Shown one piece after another: positions 1-7,509 of a DNA stretch of 35,576 nt (the first letter of the stretch is position 1; every line of letters begins with the position of its first letter). Position numbers and translations under genes: made by a program. The stretch is from Alphaproteobacteria bacterium (GTDB lineage: Bacteria; Pseudomonadota; Alphaproteobacteria; Micropepsales; Micropepsaceae), in the NCBI GenBank assembly GCA_028869355.1, contig JAGWSK010000360.1:1-35576 (forward strand). The letters are read 5' to 3'. The notes below the pieces were generated by a model. It did no database searches and was not told the DNA's origin. It saw only the letters and a list, made by a program, of their open reading frames with translations.

Positions 1-246
1 GGATATTTCGGCTACAGTTTCCTGTTCGGCGAACGCGGCCTGATTGCCTGGCGTTCCACCCAGGACCAGCTTGTCGTTGCCCGACACGATCTGGCCCAGC
101 TGCGGGACCGCCGCGAAGCCTTGCAGCACCGCATTTCGCTGCTCGATGATGACAACATCGATCCCGACCTGCTCGACGAGGTGGCACATAATCTGCTACT
201 CGAAAGCCGCCCCGGCGAGGTCGTCATACCGCGGGAAAAGCGTTAA
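1..246 (+). CDS. FtsB/DivIC-family septum formation initiator (3' part)
   Basis: The 5' end is outside the window; 81 codons in frame 1 end at TAA 244-246. The visible protein begins in a hydrophobic/aromatic stretch (GYFGYSFLFGERGL), likely the end of a single membrane segment. It continues into a charged heptad-like region rich in L, Q, R and D (residues about 20-55), consistent with the periplasmic coiled coil of FtsB/DivIC proteins, which act in the divisome. A short gene of this type directly upstream of pdhA is a familiar alphaproteobacterial arrangement, and the context supports the call. No enzyme motif is present. The gap to pdhA is 101 bases, so co-transcription is possible. The family call rests on architecture and neighbourhood rather than strong motifs. 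Confidence 0.7.
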   Translation, partial: GYFGYSFLFGERGLIAWRSTQDQLVVARHDLAQLRDRREALQHRISLLDDDNIDPDLLDEVAHNLLLESRPGEVVIPREKR

Positions 247-347
247 ATTCTCAATATTTATGTTATACCTTGCCAAGTGCAATTCAGACTTGCCATAAGC
301 GGCGAGCCGGCAGCGGCACAGATTGCAAGAAAAGCCACGGGTGAGAT

Positions 348-1379
348 ATGGCGCGTGCGGAAGCGACGGCTGCCGCGAATCCTGAAGCCGAATTTCCGGC
401 GAGCGGCCGGGCCGTGGACTCTGCCACCGCGGAGCGCCAGAAGAAGTTTTACCATGACATGTTGCTGATCCGCCGGTTCGAAGAGAAGGCGGGGCAACTC
501 TACGGTATGGGACTGATTGGCGGCTTCTGCCATCTTTATATCGGCCAGGAAGCGGTGGTCGTCGGCATGCAGGCCACGCTTGAGCCCAAGGACCAGGTGA
601 TCACGACCTATCGCGATCATGGGCATATGTTGGCCGCCGGCATGGATCCCTCCGGTGTGATGGCCGAACTGACGGGACGTTCCTCAGGCTATTCGAAGGG
701 CAAAGGCGGCTCGATGCACATGTTCAGCCGCGAGAAAAACTTCTTCGGGGGGCACGGTATCGTCGGCGCCAATGTGCCGATTGGCACCGGTCTCGCCTTT
801 GCCAATCGGTATCTCCGCAACGGTGCCGTATGCATCACCTATTTTGGCGATGGTGCGGCAAATCAGGGCCAGGTCTTTGAGTCCTTCAATATGGCCGCAC
901 TGTGGAAGTTGCCCGTCGTGTACGTGATTGAAAATAATCAGTATGCCATGGGAACGGCCATTCGACGCTCGACGGCTGAAGTCGAACTGTTCAAGCGCGG
1001 TTCTGCCGACGATATTCCGGGCGAGCCGGTCGATGGCATGGATGTCGAAAAGGTCTACGAGGCTGGGCGTAAGGCGGTGCAGTGGACACGCGAGGGAAAA
1101 GGCCCATACGTCCTTGAAATGAAGACCTACCGCTACCGCGGGCACTCGATGTCGGACCCGGCCAAATACCGCACCCGCGAGGAAGTCCAGCAGATGCGGG
1201 AAAAACACGATCCGATCGACACCTTCGGGGCACGACTTGTGCGCAACGGCGTCATGCGCGACGACGAGCTCAAGGCGGTGGATCGCGAGATTCGGCAGAC
1301 CATCAATCACGCGGCCGAATTCGCCACCGATTCCCCCGAGCCTTCGCCGGACGAACTCTATACCGACGTGTTGAAATAG
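348..1379 (+). CDS. pdhA: Pyruvate dehydrogenase E1 component, alpha subunit
   Basis: 343 aa, the usual length for E1-alpha. With PdhB it forms the thiamine-diphosphate-dependent E1 that decarboxylates pyruvate and reductively acetylates the lipoyl group of E2. The ThDP/Mg motif starts at residue 167 (GDGAANQGQ) and ends at ENNQYAMGT about 30 residues later. The conserved loop YRYRGHSMSDP lies near residues 260-272. The first 25 residues are a low-complexity Ala/Glu-rich extension common in alphaproteobacterial PdhA. ATG at 348 is the only sensible start upstream of the conserved FYHDMLLIRRFEEK segment; its ribosome site is weak. It is followed 7 bases later by pdhB and is the first gene of a four-gene pdh operon. 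Confidence 0.97.
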   Translation: MARAEATAAANPEAEFPASGRAVDSATAERQKKFYHDMLLIRRFEEKAGQLYGMGLIGGFCHLYIGQEAVVVGMQATLEPKDQVITTYRDHGHMLAAGMDPSGVMAELTGRSSGYSKGKGGSMHMFSREKNFFGGHGIVGANVPIGTGLAFANRYLRNGAVCITYFGDGAANQGQVFESFNMAALWKLPVVYVIENNQYAMGTAIRRSTAEVELFKRGSADDIPGEPVDGMDVEKVYEAGRKAVQWTREGKGPYVLEMKTYRYRGHSMSDPAKYRTREEVQQMREKHDPIDTFGARLVRNGVMRDDELKAVDREIRQTINHAAEFATDSPEPSPDELYTDVLK

Positions 1380-1386
1380 GCGCGCA

Positions 1387-2778
1387 ATGACGCAAATCCT
1401 GATGCCTGCGCTGTCTCCAACCATGGAGGAGGGCAAGCTCGCCAAATGGAATGTCAAAGAGGGCGACACGGTGAAGCCCGGCGACGTTCTTGCGGAGATC
1501 GAAACCGACAAGGCAACCATGGAATTCGAAGCCGTGGATGCCGGCAGAGTCGCCAAAATCCTGGTGCCGGAGGGATCCGAAGGGGTGAAGGTGAACACTC
1601 CAATCGCCGAGTTGCGGCAGGAAGGCGAGGAGAGCGACGCACCTCCGGCGCGTGTACCGGCAACCGAGACCAAATCCATAAAGCAGGGCGCTGGACCACG
1701 GCCCGTCGAAATGCACAAACCTGTTCCGGTAAGGACTCCGGAAAAAGCCGTAGACCGTGCGGCAGCCCTGCCGGAGGAAATTCCCTCCGGCGCCGAATTC
1801 GTCACCATGACGGTGCGCGACGCCCTTCGCGATGCACTCGCGGAAGAGATGCGGCGCGACGATACCGTATTTTTGATGGGCGAAGAGGTTGCCCAATATC
1901 AGGGCGCGTACAAAGTCAGTCAGGGCCTGCTTGAGGAATTCGGCGACCGGCGTGTCATCGACACGCCGATCACCGAACAGGGTTTTGCAGGTCTCGGTGT
2001 GGGCGCTGCATTTGGCGGTTTACGGCCGATCATCGAGTTCATGACGTTCAATTTTGCCATGCAAGCGATTGACCAACTGGTGAATTCGGCCGCCAAGACG
2101 CTGTACATGTCGGGTGGACAAATGGGTTGCCCGATCGTTTTCCGTGGGCCGAATGGGCCGGCGGCGCGGGTGGCTGCCCAACACAGCCAGGATTATTCCT
2201 CCTGGTACGCGCACGTCCCGGGGCTGAAAGTCGTTTCTCCCTACTTTGCCGCCGACGCCAAGGGACTCCTGAAAGCGGCAGTGCGCGACCCGAATCCCGT
2301 CATTTTTCTCGAAAATGAAATCGTCTATGGCCGGTCATTTCCGGTACCGAAGCTGGATGATTTTGTGCTGCCCATCGGGAAAGCGCGGGTCATCCGCGAA
2401 GGCTCCGGCGTCACTCTGGTTGCGCATTCGATCTCCGTCGGCCTGATCATGGACGCCGCCGAAGAGCTTGCCAAAGAGGGCATCGAAGCCGAACTGATCG
2501 ACCTGAGGACATTGCGGCCGCTCGACGCGGAGACCGTGATCCGGTCGGTGAAGAAGACCAATCGCGTCGTCACTGTCGAGCAGGGTTGGCCAGTCTGCTC
2601 GATAGGATCAGAGATTGCAGCTCTCGTGGCTGATGAGGCGTTCGATTATCTTGATGCACCACCGTCGCGCGTCACCGGAAAAGATGTTCCGATGCCATAC
2701 GCCGCCAATCTGGAAAAGCTTGCACTGCCAAGCATTGCAGATGTTGTTTCAGCAGCCAAACGCGTCTGCTATCGCTGA
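1387..2778 (+). CDS. pdhB: Pyruvate dehydrogenase E1 component, beta subunit, with N-terminal lipoyl domain
   Basis: 463 aa, longer than the roughly 330 aa of a plain E1-beta because residues 1-80 form a biotinyl/lipoyl domain. The lipoylated lysine is predicted at K42 in EIETDKATMEFE. A Pro/Ala/Lys-rich linker spans roughly residues 81-138. The E1-beta core follows, with VRDALRDALAEEM, GEEVAQYQGAYKVSQGL, the TPITEQGFAGLGVGAA segment and the C-terminal transketolase domain (GSGVTLVAHS, VEQGWP). It pairs with PdhA in the E1 heterotetramer. A lipoyl domain fused to E1-beta is known from alphaproteobacteria such as Sinorhizobium. Its lipoyl domain is nearly the same as that of the next gene, suggesting duplication within the operon. 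Start ATG 1387 fits the domain start exactly. Confidence 0.97.
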   Translation: MTQILMPALSPTMEEGKLAKWNVKEGDTVKPGDVLAEIETDKATMEFEAVDAGRVAKILVPEGSEGVKVNTPIAELRQEGEESDAPPARVPATETKSIKQGAGPRPVEMHKPVPVRTPEKAVDRAAALPEEIPSGAEFVTMTVRDALRDALAEEMRRDDTVFLMGEEVAQYQGAYKVSQGLLEEFGDRRVIDTPITEQGFAGLGVGAAFGGLRPIIEFMTFNFAMQAIDQLVNSAAKTLYMSGGQMGCPIVFRGPNGPAARVAAQHSQDYSSWYAHVPGLKVVSPYFAADAKGLLKAAVRDPNPVIFLENEIVYGRSFPVPKLDDFVLPIGKARVIREGSGVTLVAHSISVGLIMDAAEELAKEGIEAELIDLRTLRPLDAETVIRSVKKTNRVVTVEQGWPVCSIGSEIAALVADEAFDYLDAPPSRVTGKDVPMPYAANLEKLALPSIADVVSAAKRVCYR

Positions 2779-2825
2779 CGCCAACATGGCCGCCGGGGGA
2801 TGAAAGCATTTCCGGATCATAAATC

Positions 2826-4193
2826 ATGCCGCCAGATATATTAATGCCGGCGCTTTCTCCCACCATGGAGGAGGGCAAGCTCGCAAAGTGGCACGTCAAG
2901 GAGGGCGACACCGTCAAGCCCGGTGACATCCTCGCCGAAATCGAGACCGACAAGGCGACAATGGAATATGAAGCCGTGGATGAGGGCAAAATCGGCAAGC
3001 TCCTCGTCCCGGAAGGCACTGAAGGCGTGAAGGTGAATTCTCCGATCGCGCGGCTGATCACGGAAAACGGCAACGATACCGGCGCGCAGGCAGCAAAGCC
3101 TGGTCCGCGACCGGCTCCGCCACCGCCGGACCAAACGGCAAAATCTGCGCCAGCTCCATCGCAGGCGAAACCAGCGTCCGCGCCACCGTCGAAACCGGCA
3201 GTCAAATCCGGCAACGGAGCATCGGCTCAGGATGCGGAGGCTCGTGTTTTCGCCTCACCGCTGGCGAAGCGGATTGCGGAAGGCAAGGGGATCGATCTAT
3301 CCCGGATATCAGGTTCTGGCCCACGTGGACGCATCATCAAAGCCGATGTCGAGGCTGCGATCGCGGCCGGAGCGCCTGAGAAGCAGGCGGCGGAGGCGCG
3401 GTCAACCAGGCCGGCAGCCGCACTGCCGGTGTCCGAGGCTCCGAGCGCTGCGCCGGCCGGTCTGGCGCTGCCCGACGCGACCCGATTCTACCAGGACGGC
3501 GAATTCGAAGCTGTGCCAAACGATTCGATGCGCAAGTCGATTGCACGCCGCCTTACTTCGGCGAAGGCGCTCGTCCCGCATTATTATCTGACCATCGAGT
3601 GTGACATTGGAGCTTTGTTGCAGGCGCGCGCGCGTTTGAACGAGCGCTCCCCCAAAGCCGACGGCGCATACAAATTGTCCGTCAACGATTTTGTCGTTAA
3701 GGCTGCGGCGCAGGCATTGATAAAACATCCGGAAGTCAATGCGAGTTGGACGGACGCCGCCATTCTCCGGCACAAGCACGCAGACATTGGAATTGCCGTC
3801 GATCTCAATCCTGGTCTCATCACGCCAATTCTGTTTCATGCCGAAACCAAAGGTCTGATTGAGCTCTCCGGTGAGATGAAGAACCTCGCGGAGCGCGCGA
3901 GGGCGAAGAAACTAAAGCCGCAGGAATATGAGGGCGGTTCGTTTGCGATTTCCAACCTCGGCATGTTCGGAATTCGGGAATTCACGGCGATCATCAATCC
4001 GCCCCACAGCGCGATTTTGGCCATAGGTTCGGCGGAGGAGCGCGCCGTCGTGCGCGACGGCAAGATCACGGCCGCCAGCATGATGTCGGTCACCATGTCA
4101 TGCGATCATCGCGTAATCGACGGTGCGGTGGGAGCGCGCTTTCTTCAGACTTTGAGGGCGTATCTCGAAGAACCCGCCGCGATGTTGTTATGA
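2826..4193 (+). CDS. pdhC: Dihydrolipoamide acetyltransferase (E2) of pyruvate dehydrogenase
   Basis: 455 aa. Domains in order: a lipoyl domain (residues 1-80, lysine K43 in EIETDKATMEYE); a Pro/Ala/Lys-rich flexible linker; a peripheral-subunit-binding domain at about 138-178 (ASPLAKRIAEGKGIDLSRISGSG); a second Ala/Pro linker; and a catalytic chloramphenicol-acetyltransferase-like core from about 225. The active-site motif is DHRVIDG, with H428 and D432. The enzyme moves the acetyl group from lipoyl-lysine to CoA and forms the core of the complex. A single lipoyl domain is typical of alphaproteobacterial E2. Its stop overlaps the lpdA start in an ATGA. The gene begins 47 bases after pdhB. 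Confidence 0.97.
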   Translation: MPPDILMPALSPTMEEGKLAKWHVKEGDTVKPGDILAEIETDKATMEYEAVDEGKIGKLLVPEGTEGVKVNSPIARLITENGNDTGAQAAKPGPRPAPPPPDQTAKSAPAPSQAKPASAPPSKPAVKSGNGASAQDAEARVFASPLAKRIAEGKGIDLSRISGSGPRGRIIKADVEAAIAAGAPEKQAAEARSTRPAAALPVSEAPSAAPAGLALPDATRFYQDGEFEAVPNDSMRKSIARRLTSAKALVPHYYLTIECDIGALLQARARLNERSPKADGAYKLSVNDFVVKAAAQALIKHPEVNASWTDAAILRHKHADIGIAVDLNPGLITPILFHAETKGLIELSGEMKNLAERARAKKLKPQEYEGGSFAISNLGMFGIREFTAIINPPHSAILAIGSAEERAVVRDGKITAASMMSVTMSCDHRVIDGAVGARFLQTLRAYLEEPAAMLL

Positions 4194-5587
4194 GCGAGTC
4201 TTTCGATGTGATCGTTATCGGCAGCGGGCCGGGCGGATATGTTTGCGCCATCCGCTGTGCCCAATTGGGAATGAAAACCGCGATCGTCGAGCGTGAGAAT
4301 CTCGGCGGCATCTGTCTCAATTGGGGGTGCATTCCCACCAAAGCGCTGCTGCGGTCGTCCGAAATCTGGCACCTCGTTCACCGGCTCAACGAGTTCGGCT
4401 TTTCCGCGTCGGATCTCAAATTCGATCTGGCGAAAATCGTCGAGCGCTCGCGAAAAGTTGCCGGCCAACTCAGCAATGGCGTGCGCACCCTGATGCGCAA
4501 GAACAAAATCACCGTGATCGACGGCAGCGCGAAACTCACGGGCAAAAAGGGCATCGCGGTCACCAAGGATGGTAAAACTTCCGCCTACGATGCAAAGAAT
4601 CTTGTCCTCGCGACCGGTGCGCGCGCGCGCGAATTCAAGGGACTCGAGGCGGACGGCAAACTCATCTGGACCTACCGGCATGCCATGCTGCCGAAGGCGT
4701 TTCCGCGCTCGCTACTGGTGGTCGGATCCGGTGCAATCGGCATCGAATTTGCGAGCTTCTACCGGACACTCGGTGTAGAGGTCACCGTTGTCGAGTTGCT
4801 CGACCGCATTTTGCCGGTCGAAGATGAGGAAGTTTCGGCATTTGCCGACAAGGCCTTCCGCAAGCAGGGCATGACGATCCGAACCGCCACCACCGTCGAG
4901 AAACTGACAAAAAGCGATAACAGCGTGACGGCAGTGCTCAAGGCGAAGGACGGCTCGACCAGCACCATCACCGTTGATCGCGTGATCGTTGCGGTCGGTA
5001 TTGTCGGAAACGTTGAGGATATCGGTCTGGAGCAGGCGGGGATCCGGGTCGAGAGGACTCACGTTGTTGTCAATGAGTGGTGCGAAACCGGCGTTGCGGG
5101 AATTTTTGCCATTGGCGATCTTGTGGGACCGCCGTGGCTGGCACACAAGGCGATGCACGAGGGAGTCATCGTGGCGGAGCGAATCGCCGGCGTCACCGGC
5201 GTCCACCCGCTCGACACATCGAACATTCCCGGCTGCACCTATTGCTGGCCGCAGGTGGCGAGCATCGGGCTGACCGAAGCGCGGGCCAAAGAACTTGGGC
5301 GTAAAATCAAAGTGGGAAAATTTCCAGCCATCGGCAACGGCAAGGCCATCGCGCTGGGGGAAGCGGAAGGTTTTGTTAAGACCGTATTTGATACCGAGAC
5401 TGGCGAGCTTCTGGGGGCGCACATGATTGGCGCGGAAGTCACCGAACTCATCCAGGGATTTTCAATCGCCCGAGCTCTCGAAGCCACTGAAGCCGATTTG
5501 CAACATGTCGTTTTCCCGCATCCTACTCTGTCGGAAATGATGCACGAATCGGTTCTGGCGGCTGATGGCCGCCCCTTGCATATCTGA
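4190..5587 (+). CDS. lpdA: Dihydrolipoamide dehydrogenase (E3)
   Basis: 465 aa flavoprotein that reoxidises dihydrolipoyl groups with NAD+. The FAD-binding GSGPGG is at residues 11-16. The redox disulfide is C42/C47 in GGICLNWGCIPTK. The NAD-binding GSGAIGIEF lies mid-protein, and the dimer-interface base is H444 with E449 (HPTLSE). An in-frame start at 4100 exists but would add 30 residues overlapping pdhC with no family counterpart. ATG 4190, overlapping the pdhC stop by 4 bases, gives the standard N-terminus MSESFDVIVIG. It is the last gene of the pdh operon. The stop is followed by the end of a convergent gene 17 bases away. Confidence 0.96.
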   Translation: MSESFDVIVIGSGPGGYVCAIRCAQLGMKTAIVERENLGGICLNWGCIPTKALLRSSEIWHLVHRLNEFGFSASDLKFDLAKIVERSRKVAGQLSNGVRTLMRKNKITVIDGSAKLTGKKGIAVTKDGKTSAYDAKNLVLATGARAREFKGLEADGKLIWTYRHAMLPKAFPRSLLVVGSGAIGIEFASFYRTLGVEVTVVELLDRILPVEDEEVSAFADKAFRKQGMTIRTATTVEKLTKSDNSVTAVLKAKDGSTSTITVDRVIVAVGIVGNVEDIGLEQAGIRVERTHVVVNEWCETGVAGIFAIGDLVGPPWLAHKAMHEGVIVAERIAGVTGVHPLDTSNIPGCTYCWPQVASIGLTEARAKELGRKIKVGKFPAIGNGKAIALGEAEGFVKTVFDTETGELLGAHMIGAEVTELIQGFSIARALEATEADLQHVVFPHPTLSEMMHESVLAADGRPLHI

Positions 5588-5601
5588 TTGATAAGTCAAT
5601 C
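5586..5601. terminator. Small hairpin between convergent lpdA and the exported-protein gene
   Basis: GATTGA (5586-5591), loop TAAG, TCAATC (5596-5601) is a perfect 6-bp inverted repeat covering the lpdA stop and the 17-base gap between two converging genes. It could act as a weak bidirectional terminator or a 3'-end stabiliser. There is no T-run on either strand, so termination is only a guess. Confidence 0.3.
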
Positions 5602-5604
5602 GGG

Positions 5605-6453
5605 TCAGAAGTCCGGCTTTGCAGCCACCGGAATGGGATTCAATTTGCCAGTGACAGGGTCCTCGGCGGATTCGGCACAGACTTCTTCGGTGGGAAAGGC
5701 TCGCCCTTTGCGATAGCGGATCACCGAATTCCACTTCTCCTTGTATATTTTCGGATCATCATAGGTGACGTCCACCTGCATGCCGCTGCCATCCGGTTTG
5801 ACCGTGTAGCGTTCGATCAAATGCAATTGGTCGCTGTAAGGTGCTCCATAGCGGTCGAGAAATGCTTTGGCGTTGAACCCAATCGTGTCAACGACAAGCG
5901 TGTCGCCGCTTTCATAACGGCCGACCGACTCACCGTACCAGGACGGCTTTGGATTCTTTGAGTGCGGTACGTTCAGGTAAACGTGCCGGACCTGGTGGTC
6001 GCGCTCATAAATGATGATGACCTTGTCGGGCTCCTGAAGGAATATGACCGGCTGCGGCTGCAGCAGCATCGTCGGCCCAAACGGGTAGCAAAAAGTGGCG
6101 GGCCAGAAGGGATCCTTCTCCTTTTCCGCGTTTTCGGCATTGGTCTTCATTACCGCGGCGCCTGCGGGGGTCAGAATTGGATTGGTATAGTCGCCGACCC
6201 AGAAGTTGCCACTGAAGTCCTGTCCGTTGGCGTCAACGCCGCGATCGACGTGCGTGTATCCGGGCAGATCGCCGATCGGTTTTGGCCCCGTCGGGGCAGG
6301 TGCGAGTTTGAACCGGTTCATGTTGTTCCACGGACCCAGCAGATTGGGAATCTTGCCCGCATCGGAATCTGCCGCGATCGCCAATGGCGCCGAAACCAGG
6401 AGTGAAGCAGCGGCTGCACCGGCAATGGCCATTACGACCCTATGCAAGCGCAT
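5605..6453 (-). CDS. Exported protein of unknown function
   Basis: 282 aa, function not recognised. Residues 1-27 are a clear Sec signal peptide (MRLHR, hydrophobic Ala/Leu core, APLAIA then ADSD), so the protein should be periplasmic or secreted. The mature part is soluble and rich in aromatic, Pro and Asp residues. Two stretches look like conserved cores: YERDHQVRHVYLNVPH (149-164) and SWYGESVGRY followed by GDTLVVDTIGFN (171-194). I recall similar stretches in hypothetical secreted proteins of soil Proteobacteria and Acidobacteria, but no domain with a known role. Cysteines C122 and C259 could form a disulfide. The start has a strong GGAGG site (CCTCC at 6460-6464, spacing 6). It lies 28 bases downstream of the DUF502 gene on the same strand, so the two are probably co-transcribed. 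Confidence 0.85.
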   Translation of the reverse strand: MRLHRVVMAIAGAAAASLLVSAPLAIAADSDAGKIPNLLGPWNNMNRFKLAPAPTGPKPIGDLPGYTHVDRGVDANGQDFSGNFWVGDYTNPILTPAGAAVMKTNAENAEKEKDPFWPATFCYPFGPTMLLQPQPVIFLQEPDKVIIIYERDHQVRHVYLNVPHSKNPKPSWYGESVGRYESGDTLVVDTIGFNAKAFLDRYGAPYSDQLHLIERYTVKPDGSGMQVDVTYDDPKIYKEKWNSVIRYRKGRAFPTEEVCAESAEDPVTGKLNPIPVAAKPDF

Positions 6454-6481
6454 CGAAATCCTCCGTGTAACCTATGGATAT

Positions 6482-7216
6482 TTAGCGAACGAACGCGCCA
6501 ATGTCATCGTGACACAATGCAGCTTTTCCCGGGCTGCTTGCGGGCGCCCACGCAGGCTGTGATGGCGCCGTGCTGAAGTCTTCTGGCGCCATGGCCCCGC
6601 CTGAGACGATCATCGTCATCGCCTGGTCCATTGTCATCGAAGTCGGTACAAGGCGCCGGGCGGGCAGAATGCAAAGATAGCCGCCGGTCGGGTTTGGCGT
6701 TGTCGGCACAAAAACGGCTGCCAGCTGTTCTCCCGTCGCCGAATCCGTGAAGTTCCGCATTACCAGCCCGATGGCCTTTATTCCGGGATGTGGAAAATCG
6801 ACCAGGACGACACGCGCTCCATCGCCCGGCGACTGTTGGAGCACATTGACCAGTTTCTTCGAAGCCGAATAGACAGTCTCGACCACCGGTATCCGTGCCA
6901 GCAGGCCCTCGAAGGCCGCAATCAGCTTTTTGCCCGCCATCCGGGAAGCAATATTGCCCACGATATAGATCACGATCAGCGACATCGCGACCGCGATCAA
7001 CCAGCGAAACACGGGGTTTTCGACCATGGGTTGCGCGCCAGGAATTCTGTCTTCAATGAACATCGAAAGACCAGATGCCACTGGAGAGCCCGCGGCGGAC
7101 AAGAGTGCGAAGATGAAATCAAGAACAAACCAGACCACAATCAGCGGGATCAGCGTCAGGACGCCTGCGATCAGGCTCGACTGAACGGATTTGGTGAAAC
7201 TTCTGCGCTCAACCAA
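6482..7216 (-). CDS. DUF502 family integral membrane protein
   Basis: 244 aa from TTG at 7216. Two hydrophobic helices occur near residues 15-40 (LIAGVLTLIPLIVVWFVLDFIFALL) and 71-89 (WLIAVAMSLIVIYIVGNIA). A conserved cytoplasmic or periplasmic domain follows, with ARIPVVETVYSASKKLV, VVLVDFPHPGIKAIG, VFVPTTPNPTGGYLCILP and the TMDQAMTMIVSGG segment. This is the DUF502 signature; the molecular function is unknown. The frame is open to another TTG at 7273 that would add 19 residues. The 7216 TTG is preferred because AGGAG (plus-strand CTCCT 7224-7228) sits 7 bases upstream and no ATG is available. The last 40 residues are Pro/Ala-rich and not conserved in type. It is divergent from metG across a repeat-bearing spacer. 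Confidence 0.88.
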   Translation of the reverse strand: MVERRSFTKSVQSSLIAGVLTLIPLIVVWFVLDFIFALLSAAGSPVASGLSMFIEDRIPGAQPMVENPVFRWLIAVAMSLIVIYIVGNIASRMAGKKLIAAFEGLLARIPVVETVYSASKKLVNVLQQSPGDGARVVLVDFPHPGIKAIGLVMRNFTDSATGEQLAAVFVPTTPNPTGGYLCILPARRLVPTSMTMDQAMTMIVSGGAMAPEDFSTAPSQPAWAPASSPGKAALCHDDIGAFVR

Positions 7217-7333
7217 GGAAGCACTCCTGAATATGGGGGTCCTCGCAATGCGGGTGCATCGAAAGATTGACAATCATTTTGCGGCCAGTGTCCCGATTCT
7301 GAAATTCGCTTGATCGCTATATCGTAATCCATG

Positions 7334-7359
7334 CGAATTTCGAAATCGTAAGGACACTA
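7334..7359 (+). repeat. Third copy of the metG-upstream repeat unit
   Basis: CGAATTTCGAAA at 7334-7345 followed by GACACTA at 7353-7359. The same two blocks, in the same order and orientation, occur at 7426-7437 and 7442-7448 in the right arm of the adjacent inverted repeat. The CGAATTTCGAAA block contains the palindrome TTTCGAAA. It could be a degenerate extra half of a repeat element or a binding site for a regulator. Confidence 0.5.
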
Positions 7360-7373
7360 CCAAATCTTTGATT

Positions 7374-7449
7374 CTAGTGTTGTTCCGGTTTCAAAAATGC
7401 GCTTGGCGCCCAATGGGAACTCATTCGAATTTCGAAACCACGACACTAG
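7374..7449. repeat. Imperfect inverted repeat (REP- or MITE-like) upstream of metG
   Basis: The left arm 7374-7401 starts CTAGTGT and contains GGTTTC (7387-7392). The right arm 7426-7449 holds GAAACC (7434-7439) and ends ACACTAG. Reverse-complementing the right arm aligns it with the left over about 24 positions, with a 3-base gap and few mismatches. The 24-base centre includes TTGGCGCC. Such a structure would fold into a hairpin in RNA or single-stranded DNA. It has no coding content, lies in the DUF502-metG divergent spacer, and shares its arm with the unit at 7334-7359. Confidence 0.6.
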
Positions 7450-7509
7450 TGCGACAGGCAAAATGATCTAATCTGCCGGGGTGGATCATTAAATCAAACG
7501 GCGGAGTCT

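Noticed and set aside
684..1808. Minus-strand open frame of 374 codons opposite pdhA/pdhB
   Set aside because: Shadow of two well-supported genes; no recognisable domain.
4100..4189. 30-residue N-terminal extension of lpdA
   Set aside because: It would overlap the catalytic end of pdhC, has no homologous sequence type, and ATG 4190 gives the exact family start.
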